Assembly (NCBI GenBank): GCA_016937975.1
Contig: JAFGVN010000110.1
Span: 1-46,625 of the forward strand
DNA from: Clostridia bacterium
GTDB taxonomy: Bacteria > Bacillota > Clostridia > Peptostreptococcales > Acidaminobacteraceae
DNA length: 46,625 nucleotides
Reading direction: 5' to 3'
Shown: in pieces, positions 17,065-26,700 of the stretch
Layout of the letters: each line of letters starts with the position of its first letter
How positions within the stretch are numbered: the stretch's first letter is position 1
Position numbers and translations under genes: made by a program
Notes under the pieces: model-generated
The model's database searches: none
Told to the model about the DNA's origin: nothing
What the model saw: only the letters and a program-made list of their open reading frames with translations

Positions 17065-18810
17065 ATGCTATTTAGACATCTGAAAGATATTATAAAAGGA
17101 TACAGAGTCAGGTATATCTTTGGTATCCTTTTTATCATTGTATGTGATGCACTTCAATTATACACCCCTGGGGTTTTAGGACGTCTCAGCGATGATATCT
17201 ACAACGAATTACTTACAAAAGAAAAAATCTACCATTATATGTTCTTAATTATGAGCATCGCAATTGGTGTCGCAATATTTAGATACCTCTGGCGAAAAAT
17301 GGTAGTTGTAGCATCTCGACAACTTGAATACGATATCAGAAAGAAACTATTTGGTCATCTAGAAACCTTAAACATGTCCTATTTCCATGAAAATACGACT
17401 GGAAGCTTAATGGCCCATGCAACCAATGACATCAACTCCATCCGAATGAGCTTTGGAATGGGTATTGTCATGATTGTTGACTCTTCTTTCTTAGGGATTA
17501 TGACCATTTATAAAATGATCGTCAATACCGATTTAAAATTAACATTACTGGCATTGATTCCGATGCCCTTTATTGCACTGACAACCTTCATATTAGGTGG
17601 TTTGATTCAAAAGCGTTTCAGACACGTTCAAGAAGCTTTTGAAAATGTCACCACAAAGGTACAGGAATCCTTTTCTGGTATGCGCGTGATCAAAGCCTTT
17701 GCCCAAGAAAAAAATGAAGACAAAAGCTTCTATAAAGTCAATGATGCCAATTTAAAATCCAATATGAGCCTGGTTAAAATATCTGCCATCATGCATCCTC
17801 TCATTATGTTTATCTCGACAATTTCACTCATTGTTGCTATTTCAGTTGGTGGTATGATGGTAATCAACAATACTTTACCTTTTGGTCGCTACGTTGAATT
17901 TATGCTTTACTTAGGTTTATTAACTTGGCCAATCTTAGCCATTGGTTGGGTCATCAATGTCTTGCAACGTGGAATCGCATCTTTAAAAAGAATCAACAAG
18001 ATACTTGATCAACAACCAGAAATTTATGATGCTGAAGATGCCAAAACCATTGAAAATTTAGCACCTACTATAGAATTCAGAAATTTATCCTTTAAATATC
18101 CAAAAACAGAAGTATCTGTATTGGAGAACATCAGTTTTAAACTGGAAGCTGGAAAAACTCTAGCCATTGTAGGCAAAACAGGATCAGGCAAAACAACCAT
18201 AGCCAACTTGATTATGCGTCTCTATGATGCAGAAGATGATAGTATCCTCATTGGTGGTTATCCTATTAAACAACTCAAAATCAGTCAGATCAGAGATTTA
18301 ATTGGTTATGTCCCTCAAGACAATTTCTTATTCTCTACTAAAATAAGAGATAACATTGCCTTTTCCAATCCTGACTTGTCAGATGAAGCAATCATAAATG
18401 CCAGTAAAATTGCTCATGTATATGATGAAATTATGAGCTTTCCACAGCAGTTTGATACACAACTCGGTGAGAAGGGCATCAACTTATCTGGTGGTCAAAA
18501 GCAAAGGATTTCCATTGCTCGTGCCATTGCAGAAGATCCAAAGGTTCTAATTCTAGATGACTCTCTGTCTGCTGTAGATACGAAAACTGAAGACAGCATT
18601 TTAAAATACCTGCAACAAGAAGTTTCTGATAAAACAAGAATTATTATTGCACACAGAATCTCAACCATTAAAGATGCGGATGAAATCATTGTTTTAGATG
18701 AAAATCGTATTGCTGAACGCGGTACCCATCAAGAGCTTTTAGCTTTAAAAGGCTTCTATCACGACACTTATCAAAAGCAATTGCTTGAAGATAAAGTCAA
18801 TAAAGATTAG
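17065..18810 (+). CDS. ABC exporter subunit, BmrC/YheI-like (degenerate catalytic site), 581 aa
   Basis: A type IV ABC exporter half-transporter: six membrane helices (about residues 15-310), then an ATPase domain with Walker A GKTGSGKTT, Q-loop (YVPQDNFLF), signature LSGGQKQR, and Walker B LILDDSLSAVDT. Asp replaces the catalytic Glu after Walker B, so this subunit probably supplies the inactive site of a heterodimer. SD AAGGAGG is 5 bases before ATG. The partner gene starts 13 bases after its stop. Family relatives (BmrCD) export drugs and are induced by antibiotics; the substrate here is unknown. Confidence 0.92.
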   Translation: MLFRHLKDIIKGYRVRYIFGILFIIVCDALQLYTPGVLGRLSDDIYNELLTKEKIYHYMFLIMSIAIGVAIFRYLWRKMVVVASRQLEYDIRKKLFGHLETLNMSYFHENTTGSLMAHATNDINSIRMSFGMGIVMIVDSSFLGIMTIYKMIVNTDLKLTLLALIPMPFIALTTFILGGLIQKRFRHVQEAFENVTTKVQESFSGMRVIKAFAQEKNEDKSFYKVNDANLKSNMSLVKISAIMHPLIMFISTISLIVAISVGGMMVINNTLPFGRYVEFMLYLGLLTWPILAIGWVINVLQRGIASLKRINKILDQQPEIYDAEDAKTIENLAPTIEFRNLSFKYPKTEVSVLENISFKLEAGKTLAIVGKTGSGKTTIANLIMRLYDAEDDSILIGGYPIKQLKISQIRDLIGYVPQDNFLFSTKIRDNIAFSNPDLSDEAIINASKIAHVYDEIMSFPQQFDTQLGEKGINLSGGQKQRISIARAIAEDPKVLILDDSLSAVDTKTEDSILKYLQQEVSDKTRIIIAHRISTIKDADEIIVLDENRIAERGTHQELLALKGFYHDTYQKQLLEDKVNKD

Positions 18811-18823
18811 AAAGGAGGGACAC

Positions 18824-20926
18824 ATGTCTAAGGATTATGAAGAAAAGAAACTCGGTAAAATTGTAGACTTAAAACTTTTAATACGATTAAACCGTTTTAC
18901 AAAACCATTCTACTGGATCTTGGCAATTAGTTTGTTGGCTGTTCTTTTAGCCTCAGTAGTAGATTTAGCTCAGCCTTATTTGACTAAAGTCATCATTGAT
19001 GATTATGTCTCTGGCTATGATGCCAAAATGTATGTCTCTCCAGAGAGCTTTGAGGAAGATCATGAAATTTTATATGAAGGCAAATATTATCTAAGAGATT
19101 ATTATGCAGACGAAATTGAAAACTTTGATACTGCTCTTCCTACAAAACAAATCATCAAACATCAAAAGGATTTCATCTTAGTGGAGGATTTTGTTTCCAG
19201 CATTATCAGTAGTGATGATTATGACCTCAATATCAATGGTGATCAGGCAACCCTTTCTATTCATGAGGACTTTGAAGGCACAAGCCAAAGGATCTATACC
19301 GGTCAAATTTTATCTGAAGAGGCCTATAAAATCTTTAGAGAACATGACACTTCAGGTATTGTAAAAATCACTTTCATGTTAATTTTTGTTTTAGTCATCG
19401 CCTTAGTCTTTAACTATGTTCAAACCATGACCTTAAACTATGTGGGTCAAAAGGTCATCTTCAATATGAGAGAAGAACTGTTCAAGCATTTATCTTCTCG
19501 TTCCATGTCATATTATGAGAAGAACCCCATTGGCCGACTGGTAACAAGAATCACCAATGATATGAACAATATCAGTGAAATGTATAGTGATGTCATTATC
19601 TCCTTTGTTAAGGACTTTGTCATTTTATTTGGTACCATGTTTATCATGGTGAAATTGAATTGGAAACTGTCTTTAATCTGTTTCACAACATTGCCGATTG
19701 TCATCATTATTTCTTATATTTTCAGAACACAAATTCGTTCTGTACAGAGAGTAATAAAAATCAAAATTGCACAAATCAATGCAACACTAAGCGAAAATAT
19801 TTCAGGTATGAAGATTATTCAACTTTTCAATCAAGAAAAGCATATGTTCAAAACCTTTGATGTCATCAACACTGAACATTTAAAGGCGTGGCTAAGAGAA
19901 GTTAACATCTACGCCATCTTTAGACCTTCCATGAACCTGATTTACTCATTGACATTATCCATTTTAATTTTCTATGGTGGCAATGATACCATCAGAGGTG
20001 CAGTAGAATTAGGTGTTATGGTTGCCTTTATTTCATACATTCAGCAGTATTTCAGACCAATCTTCGATTTAAGTGAAAAATTCAATATCATGCAGGCTGC
20101 CATGGCTTCTCTTGAAAGAATTTTCTTGATTCTAGATGACGACGAGTGTATAGAAAACAACCCTACTTTAGAACTTTCAGAACCATTTAAAGGTGACATT
20201 GAGTTTAAGCATGTTCACTTTGCATACAATCCAGATGAACCGATTCTTAAGGATGTCAGTTTTAAAATCAATGCAGGTGAAACCATTGCCATCGTTGGTG
20301 CGACAGGTTCAGGTAAAACCACCATCACCAGCTTAATCGGCAGATTCTATGATATTCAATCCGGTGAAATCCTCGTTGACGGACATTCCATAAAGGAAAT
20401 GGATTTACAATTCTTAAGAAGTCAAATCAGTATTGTTTTACAAGATGTGTTCTTGTTTGCAGGCTCTATACGTGACAACATCACCTTAGGTGAAGAAATG
20501 ACGGATGAGCGCGTAGAATCGGTTGCGAAGTTTGTAAATGCCAACTATTTCATTGAAAAGTACAGCGACAAATACAATCATGTGCTGACAGAAAAAGGTT
20601 CTACATTATCAGCTGGACAAAGACAGCTCTTATCTTTTGCAAGAGCATTGGCGTTTGATCCATCGATTTTGATTCTAGATGAAGCAACTTCTAACATCGA
20701 CACTGAAACAGAACTTTTAATCCAGGATGCCATAACAAAGTTGATTCAAAACCGAACTACCATTATCATTGCCCACAGATTATCAACGATCCAACATGCA
20801 GATAAAATTATTGTGATGCATAAAGGTGAAATTATTGAAATGGGTACCCATCAAGAGTTACTTGATAGAAAAGGTCGTTACTACGACTTGTATCTTCTTC
20901 AATATCAAGAAGAGCATTTAGCTTAA
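18824..20926 (+). CDS. ABC exporter subunit, BmrD/YheH-like, 700 aa
   Basis: The second half of the heterodimeric exporter. It has six membrane helices with a large extra segment between helices 1 and 2 (about residues 55-175, SPESFEEDHEILYEGKYYL...), typical of BmrD-type subunits and probably extracellular. The ATPase domain has Walker A GATGSGKTT, signature LSAGQRQLLSF, and Walker B LILDEATSNIDT with the catalytic Glu intact. ATG 18824 is preferred over 18785, because AGGAGGG lies 5-7 bases before it and the longer form overlaps the previous gene. It ends at a bidirectional terminator. Confidence 0.92.
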   Translation: MSKDYEEKKLGKIVDLKLLIRLNRFTKPFYWILAISLLAVLLASVVDLAQPYLTKVIIDDYVSGYDAKMYVSPESFEEDHEILYEGKYYLRDYYADEIENFDTALPTKQIIKHQKDFILVEDFVSSIISSDDYDLNINGDQATLSIHEDFEGTSQRIYTGQILSEEAYKIFREHDTSGIVKITFMLIFVLVIALVFNYVQTMTLNYVGQKVIFNMREELFKHLSSRSMSYYEKNPIGRLVTRITNDMNNISEMYSDVIISFVKDFVILFGTMFIMVKLNWKLSLICFTTLPIVIIISYIFRTQIRSVQRVIKIKIAQINATLSENISGMKIIQLFNQEKHMFKTFDVINTEHLKAWLREVNIYAIFRPSMNLIYSLTLSILIFYGGNDTIRGAVELGVMVAFISYIQQYFRPIFDLSEKFNIMQAAMASLERIFLILDDDECIENNPTLELSEPFKGDIEFKHVHFAYNPDEPILKDVSFKINAGETIAIVGATGSGKTTITSLIGRFYDIQSGEILVDGHSIKEMDLQFLRSQISIVLQDVFLFAGSIRDNITLGEEMTDERVESVAKFVNANYFIEKYSDKYNHVLTEKGSTLSAGQRQLLSFARALAFDPSILILDEATSNIDTETELLIQDAITKLIQNRTTIIIAHRLSTIQHADKIIVMHKGEIIEMGTHQELLDRKGRYYDLYLLQYQEEHLA

Positions 20927-20955
20927 AAAAACAGGATCATTTTGATCCTGTTTTT
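20925..20955. terminator. Bidirectional terminator between ABC exporter and tatD-like gene
   Basis: CAGGATCA (20932-20939) pairs with TGATCCTG (20943-20950) with a TTT loop, flanked by A and T runs on both sides, which suits the two converging units. Confidence 0.9.
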
Positions 20956-20961
20956 AATTGA

Positions 20962-21657
20962 CTATTTTAAGAGATTATTGAACTGATCATTTAAATGTTT
21001 AATAAAATTTTCTTTATTTATCTCTTTTTTTTGACATATATAAGAGATAATTTCATCTAAGGTATCACTTATACTTAATGGACTGCCTATCCACCTTATG
21101 GCTTCTATGCCATCGGTTTCTATCAACAAACGACTGCTATCTATTTCATTCACTACATTTTGAACACTTTGACTGCTCATCACATCAGGACCAATAGTAA
21201 AGTAAGTATTTAATGTTTTCAATAATCTTAAAGTTTCAATATTGCCCGAATACCAATGGATAATGTATGTTAGAGGATAATCTTTTATTATGTCGGCAAT
21301 TTCTTTCTCCATACCTTTGGTGTGCAGTATGACAGTTTTTTTGTATTTTGTTGCGACTTCTAGACTTTTTATAAAAGCCTCTTTTTGCAAAGTCAGATCT
21401 GCTTGTGACCAATTGTTATCTAAGCCAATCTCCCCGATGACATCGCCATCCTTATAATAAGGTAGTAGTGACTCTAATAGTTCAGGGGTATTAGGATGGC
21501 AACCAATCGACACTTTTATGAAAGAATATTGAGCTCTGTATGCTAAAGCTACTTTCACTTCTTCTAAGGTCATACAGTTAACCATACAAGCTACTTTATT
21601 CTGTATATAATCATCTAACTTCCCTGCATCCATATGTGTATGAAAATCTAATAGCAT
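20962..21657 (-). CDS. TatD-family metal-dependent hydrolase, 231 aa
   Basis: An amidohydrolase-fold enzyme with H6 and H8 (DFHTHMD), the bridging Glu in GEIGLD, His in ILHTKG, His in IIHWYSG, and Asp in IETDG: the full TatD metal set. Known relatives include DNases and other phosphodiesterases; the substrate here is not known. AAGGAGG precedes ATG. It lies 64 bases after thiZ on the same strand with a weak hairpin between, so it may be the last gene of the TPP-regulated unit and could process a thiamine-pyrimidine precursor, but this is inference from position only. Confidence 0.85.
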   Translation of the reverse strand: MLLDFHTHMDAGKLDDYIQNKVACMVNCMTLEEVKVALAYRAQYSFIKVSIGCHPNTPELLESLLPYYKDGDVIGEIGLDNNWSQADLTLQKEAFIKSLEVATKYKKTVILHTKGMEKEIADIIKDYPLTYIIHWYSGNIETLRLLKTLNTYFTIGPDVMSSQSVQNVVNEIDSSRLLIETDGIEAIRWIGSPLSISDTLDEIISYICQKKEINKENFIKHLNDQFNNLLK

Positions 21658-21679
21658 CTCTTCCTCCTTCTCTTAATAA

Positions 21680-21712
21680 AATCCTCATACAAAACAAAAT
21701 TGCATGAGGATT
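21680..21712 (-). terminator. Hairpin between thiZ and tatD-like gene
   Basis: AATCCTCAT (minus strand, from 21712) pairs with ATGAGGATT, followed by TTTATT. It looks like a weak terminator or attenuator that would lower expression of the TatD-like gene. Confidence 0.55.
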
Positions 21713-21721
21713 GATATAATT

Positions 21722-22468
21722 TTATTCTAATGCTTCAATGAGCATTTCTTTGATTTTAAGAAAATCAACTGATAACTTCATATGTTTTTCTCTTGGCCTT
21801 TCTAGTTCAATCTTTACATCTTGTATTACCGTTGCTGGTCTTTGAGATAAAACAATAATTCTATCAGATAAATAGATGGCTTCTTCAATGTCATGTGTAA
21901 TGAACATAATGGTTCGGTTAAAACCCTGGCAACGTTCTAAGAGAAACTGCTGCAATTTATGTCTGTTGATTGCATCTATGGCTGCAAAAGGCTCGTCAAA
22001 CAGCATGATATCACTTTCTACCATAAATGTTCTAAGAAGAGCCGCTCTTTGTCTCATGCCACCTGATAATTCATTGGGGTATACCTCTTCAAAACCATCC
22101 AATCCGAACATCTTGTAGTAAGGTTCAACAATTTTATAGGCATCCTTTTTCTTTTTTCCTGACAAGATTAATGGTAAGGTCACATTATCCTTAATTGTTC
22201 TCCAAGGCATGAGTAAATCCTTTTGATGCATGTAACTGACTAACTTATCGGACTGCTTTAAAGATATACCTTCAATTAAAATATCCCCTTCAAAGGAATC
22301 TACTATTTCAGTCATCAAATGCAGTAAGGTTGATTTACCACAACCACTTGGTCCGATAATGGATACAAACTCACCTTCTTTAATTTGAATGTTAATATTA
22401 TTTAACGTTTCCAGCTCACTGTCCTCACCATAAAATGTCTTAGACACATTTCTGAACTCGATTTTCAT
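21722..22468 (-). CDS. thiZ: ABC transporter ATPase for thiamine precursor uptake, 248 aa
   Basis: A nitrate/taurine/HMP-type importer ATPase: Walker A GPSGCGKST, Q-loop (YMHQKDLLMPW), signature LSGGMRQRAALLRT, Walker B IMLFDEPFAAIDA, H-loop (MFITHDIEEA). Its ATG overlaps the thiY stop by one base (TAATG), so the two are coupled. With ThiX and ThiY it would import a pyrimidine moiety of thiamine. The assignment to ThiZ rather than SsuB/TauB rests on the TPP riboswitch and ThiY. A hairpin follows 10 bases downstream of the stop. Confidence 0.88.
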   Translation of the reverse strand: MKIEFRNVSKTFYGEDSELETLNNINIQIKEGEFVSIIGPSGCGKSTLLHLMTEIVDSFEGDILIEGISLKQSDKLVSYMHQKDLLMPWRTIKDNVTLPLILSGKKKKDAYKIVEPYYKMFGLDGFEEVYPNELSGGMRQRAALLRTFMVESDIMLFDEPFAAIDAINRHKLQQFLLERCQGFNRTIMFITHDIEEAIYLSDRIIVLSQRPATVIQDVKIELERPREKHMKLSVDFLKIKEMLIEALE

Positions 22469-23460
22469 TATTTTTCCTCTGGTAAGAAATCATTTGTAAA
22501 GGCTTTATTCACATCAATAGTTGATTCGATTAAGTGTCTCTCAAATAACCAATCCATGTATCTTTTCCATACTACTTCTTCTTGAAGACCCCACATAGCA
22601 GCATCATCTTGGTATCTCGTAGCTAAGAATTCTTGGCTTTTAACAACTAATGCTTCATCTAATTCCGGTGCATATTTCAGTAAAATATGTGCAGCATCTG
22701 TAGGTTGGTTAATGGCATACTCATAACCTTTTGCTACTGCAGCCATAAACTTTTTCACCATTTCTGGGTTATCTTTAATTAATGTTTCGCTTGTGATAAT
22801 GACTGGTGTGTAATAATCTAAAGCTTCATCTGATTTTCCTAAATCAATATAATCCAGTTCAATACCTTTTAACTCAGCCTCTACACCTGTCCAGCCTTCA
22901 AATATCCACGCGAAATCTACATCCGCTTCACTAGCAGCGAAGAAGTCAGCAGCGCCTGAAGTTAAAATGTTAACTTTGGAAAAATCACCACCGTCTTGTT
23001 CAACTAAAGCTTGAATCATAGCATTTTCAATAGGCGAGCCCCAACCACCATAATTTTTGTTTTCAAAGTCTTTAGGGCTCTTAATACCTTTTGATACTAC
23101 TGATGCAAAACCTGATGAATTGTGTTGAATGATCGCACCAATGGATACGATTGGTAATTCTTCAATTCTGGCTAAAGTTACAGCTTCTTGATATGAAATA
23201 CCAAATTGTGCTTGTTCTGTCGCAACGATAGCTTCAGCTGTACCATTTGAAGGTTGAATAATTTCAACTGACAAACCTTCTTCATCAAAATAACCCTTTT
23301 CAAGTGCTACATATAAGCCTGTATGGTTTGTATTTGGTGTCCAATCTAATGTGACAGTAATATTATCCATAACTACTTCTTCTTTTTCAGTTTCCTTTTC
23401 ACAACTCAATAAAGTAAATGATAAAATTAAAACCATTAATAAAATTAGTATCTTCTTCAT
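22468..23460 (-). CDS. thiY: HMP/formylaminopyrimidine-binding lipoprotein, 330 aa
   Basis: NMT1/THI5-like periplasmic-binding fold. It has a lipoprotein signal peptide (residues 1-20) with lipobox LLSC, so Cys20 would be lipidated and the protein held outside the membrane. The mature start TVTLDWTPNTNHTGLYVALEKGYF is the ThiY/THI5 signature, binding 4-amino-5-hydroxymethyl-2-methylpyrimidine or its formyl-amino form. Length is normal. It is the third gene of the unit, 2 bases after thiX, and is followed by thiZ with a 1-base overlap. Expression should fall when TPP is abundant, through the riboswitch upstream. Confidence 0.92.
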   Translation of the reverse strand: MKKILILLMVLILSFTLLSCEKETEKEEVVMDNITVTLDWTPNTNHTGLYVALEKGYFDEEGLSVEIIQPSNGTAEAIVATEQAQFGISYQEAVTLARIEELPIVSIGAIIQHNSSGFASVVSKGIKSPKDFENKNYGGWGSPIENAMIQALVEQDGGDFSKVNILTSGAADFFAASEADVDFAWIFEGWTGVEAELKGIELDYIDLGKSDEALDYYTPVIITSETLIKDNPEMVKKFMAAVAKGYEYAINQPTDAAHILLKYAPELDEALVVKSQEFLATRYQDDAAMWGLQEEVVWKRYMDWLFERHLIESTIDVNKAFTNDFLPEEK

Positions 23461-23462
23461 TC

Positions 23463-24233
23463 TTATTCTCCTTTATGCCATGGCATTAATTTTTTACCGG
23501 CAAAATCAATTATTCTAAATAAACTAACACTGACGACAACAACAATGACGATATCTGCAAATAAAGCATCTGCTTTAAAAGAGTTCATAGCTCTTGTCAT
23601 ATAAATACCAAGACCCGATTGCGCTCCTAACCACTCTGCAATTACAGCCCCCATGATTGAATAGGTCACTGCAATTTTTAATCCAGAGAAAAAGGCAGGC
23701 ATGACTGCTGGTACTTGTACTTTTAAAAATACATCCAGGGGTTTTGCTTTTAAACTTTTCATTAAATTGATCATATCTTGATCAACTACTGCTAAACCTT
23801 CAACCAAACTGACCACAATTGGGAAAAAACAAACAATAACAACAACTACTACTTTTGTCAAAATCCCAAAACCAAACCATACCAAAAATAACGGCGCTAA
23901 AGCAATAATGGGTACAGTTTGTGAAATTACCAAAACTGGATAAAAGATTAATTTTAACAACTTGTAACGATTCATAATAACTGAAATGATAACTGCCAAC
24001 ACAATAGCAATAACGAAACCGAGTAAAGCTTCTTGGATGGTTGTTACAGTGTGTCCCCATAAAACATCTCGATCTTCAATTAAGCGACCGATGACTCGAC
24101 TGGGTTTAGGTAAAATATAAGCCTTAATATCCGCAATCTGAATGACTAGTTCAGTGAATAAAATCAGCAAGGTAATAAACAGTCCTGGTAATATTTTTTC
24201 TTTTAACTTAACGGTACTTGTAGATTTTTTCAT
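23463..24233 (-). CDS. thiX: ABC transporter permease for thiamine precursor uptake, 256 aa
   Basis: A BPD-type importer permease with six predicted helices and the coupling-loop EAA-like segment (around residues 150-190, SLKAKPLDVFLKVQVPAVMPAFFSGLKIA). It overlaps the end of the thiamine-binding-protein gene by 26 bases, which is real overlap since both frames are conserved. ThiY follows after 2 bases. It probably works as a homodimer with ThiZ in the membrane. Naming as ThiX follows context. Confidence 0.88.
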   Translation of the reverse strand: MKKSTSTVKLKEKILPGLFITLLILFTELVIQIADIKAYILPKPSRVIGRLIEDRDVLWGHTVTTIQEALLGFVIAIVLAVIISVIMNRYKLLKLIFYPVLVISQTVPIIALAPLFLVWFGFGILTKVVVVVIVCFFPIVVSLVEGLAVVDQDMINLMKSLKAKPLDVFLKVQVPAVMPAFFSGLKIAVTYSIMGAVIAEWLGAQSGLGIYMTRAMNSFKADALFADIVIVVVVSVSLFRIIDFAGKKLMPWHKGE

Positions 24234-24495
24234 TCATCGTCACACCTTCAGCTTTGTAATCAATTTTTACAATTGATACGACTCTTTTCGCACCTGCTTT
24301 AACGCAGATCTCTTGTGCCTCTTTTACAATTTCTAGGAGTTCATCCAACGGACCTTCCATGGTTGTTTCCATAGGACCTACCTCATATTTGTCACATTTT
24401 TGATCAATTAACGCAATAACTTTATCCACTACAGGATAGATATCTTCTTCTGCTACAACAGGTAGAATTTGAAGACTTACATTTACATCTGCCAT
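24208..24495 (-). CDS. MTH1187/YkoF-family thiamine-binding protein, 95 aa
   Basis: A PF01910-type ferredoxin-like fold: MADVNVSLQILPVVAEEDIYPVVDKVIALI, then KYEVGPMETTMEGPLDELLEIV, then RVVSIVKIDYK. Family members bind thiamine or related molecules and often sit in TPP-regulated transport operons. It is the first gene after the TPP riboswitch and its terminator. AGGAGG lies 6 bases before ATG 24495. Its last 26 bases overlap thiX. Role: probably a soluble binder or accessory factor of the uptake system. Confidence 0.88.
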   Translation of the reverse strand: MADVNVSLQILPVVAEEDIYPVVDKVIALIDQKCDKYEVGPMETTMEGPLDELLEIVKEAQEICVKAGAKRVVSIVKIDYKAEGVTMNEKIYKYR

Positions 24496-24510
24496 AATGC
24501 CTCCTAAAAT

Positions 24511-24536
24511 AAAAAACCATACACAAAAGTGTATGG
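24511..24536 (-). terminator. Riboswitch-controlled terminator
   Basis: On the minus strand CCATACAC, TTTT loop, GTGTATGG, then six T. The 5' arm (ATACACTTT) can instead pair with AAAGTGTAT at the 3' end of the TPP aptamer, giving a nine-base antiterminator. Bound TPP would hold that strand in P1 and allow termination. Confidence 0.88.
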
Positions 24537-24551
24537 CAATAAGCTAATAAT

Positions 24552-24632
24552 ACACTTTCCTACGCTGGTTTTAACCAGATCAGGTTCAAAGGGTCACACA
24601 TATTGTGTTCTCAGCTTTCGCTCCCCTAGTGT
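24552..24632 (-). ncRNA. TPP riboswitch (THI element)
   Basis: The minus strand carries the conserved TPP aptamer landmarks: GGGGAGC, CTGAGA, ACCCTTTGAACCTGATCTGG, and CCAGCGTAGG(A)AAGTG. P1 is formed by ACACT and AGTGT at the ends. It is followed by a terminator and the thiamine-binding-protein/thiXYZ genes, so it turns the unit off when TPP is high. One position departs from the usual GGGAAG (GGAAAG). Confidence 0.96.
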
Positions 24633-24651
24633 TCCTATTTAATTCATGTTC

Positions 24652-24680
24652 ATCATAACATTTTTCTATGTGAAAGGCAA
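24652..24680 (-). promoter_or_regulatory. Promoter of the TPP-regulated unit
   Basis: TTGCCT (24680-24675), 17-base spacer, TATGAT (24657-24652) on the minus strand, directly after groEL and about 20 bases before the aptamer. Confidence 0.6.
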
Positions 24681-24682
24681 TA

Positions 24683-26314
<1,632 letters not shown>

Positions 26315-26599
26315 CTATTCTACAACTGCTAAAAGCTCATCTTCTTCAATGATGATATACATTTCACCTTCAAATTTAATTTCAGTTCCTTTGTATTTAG
26401 GAAAAATCACTTTTGAACCTACTGAAACAGACATAGGAATGAGTTGACCATCTCTAACGATGCCAGGTCCAACTGCCACGACTTCTGCTACTTGAGGCTG
26501 TTCTTTGGCTTGTCCCGGTAAGATGATCCCACTTTTTGTTGTTGTTTCTGCTTCCATTTGTTTAATAATTACGCGATTTGCTAATGGTTTTAAATTCAT
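26315..26599 (-). CDS. groS: Co-chaperonin GroES (10 kDa), 94 aa
   Basis: The heptameric lid for GroEL. It shows the start LKPLANRVIIK, the mobile loop (EAETTTKSGIILPGQAKEQPQ), and the core GKVIFPKY-like segment. AAAGGAGGAGG lies before ATG. The 100 bases upstream are AT-rich and contain no CIRCE element (TTAGCACTC-N9-GAGTGCTAA), so the usual HrcA control is not evident. Confidence 0.98.
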   Translation of the reverse strand: MNLKPLANRVIIKQMEAETTTKSGIILPGQAKEQPQVAEVVAVGPGIVRDGQLIPMSVSVGSKVIFPKYKGTEIKFEGEMYIIIEEDELLAVVE

Positions 26600-26700
26600 T
26601 TTACCTCCTCCTTTTCACATAATAAAAATAGCATATTATTTCATCACAACACACTATTTTTACAAATTCATAATATTATAATCTTTTATTTTTTTGAGTC

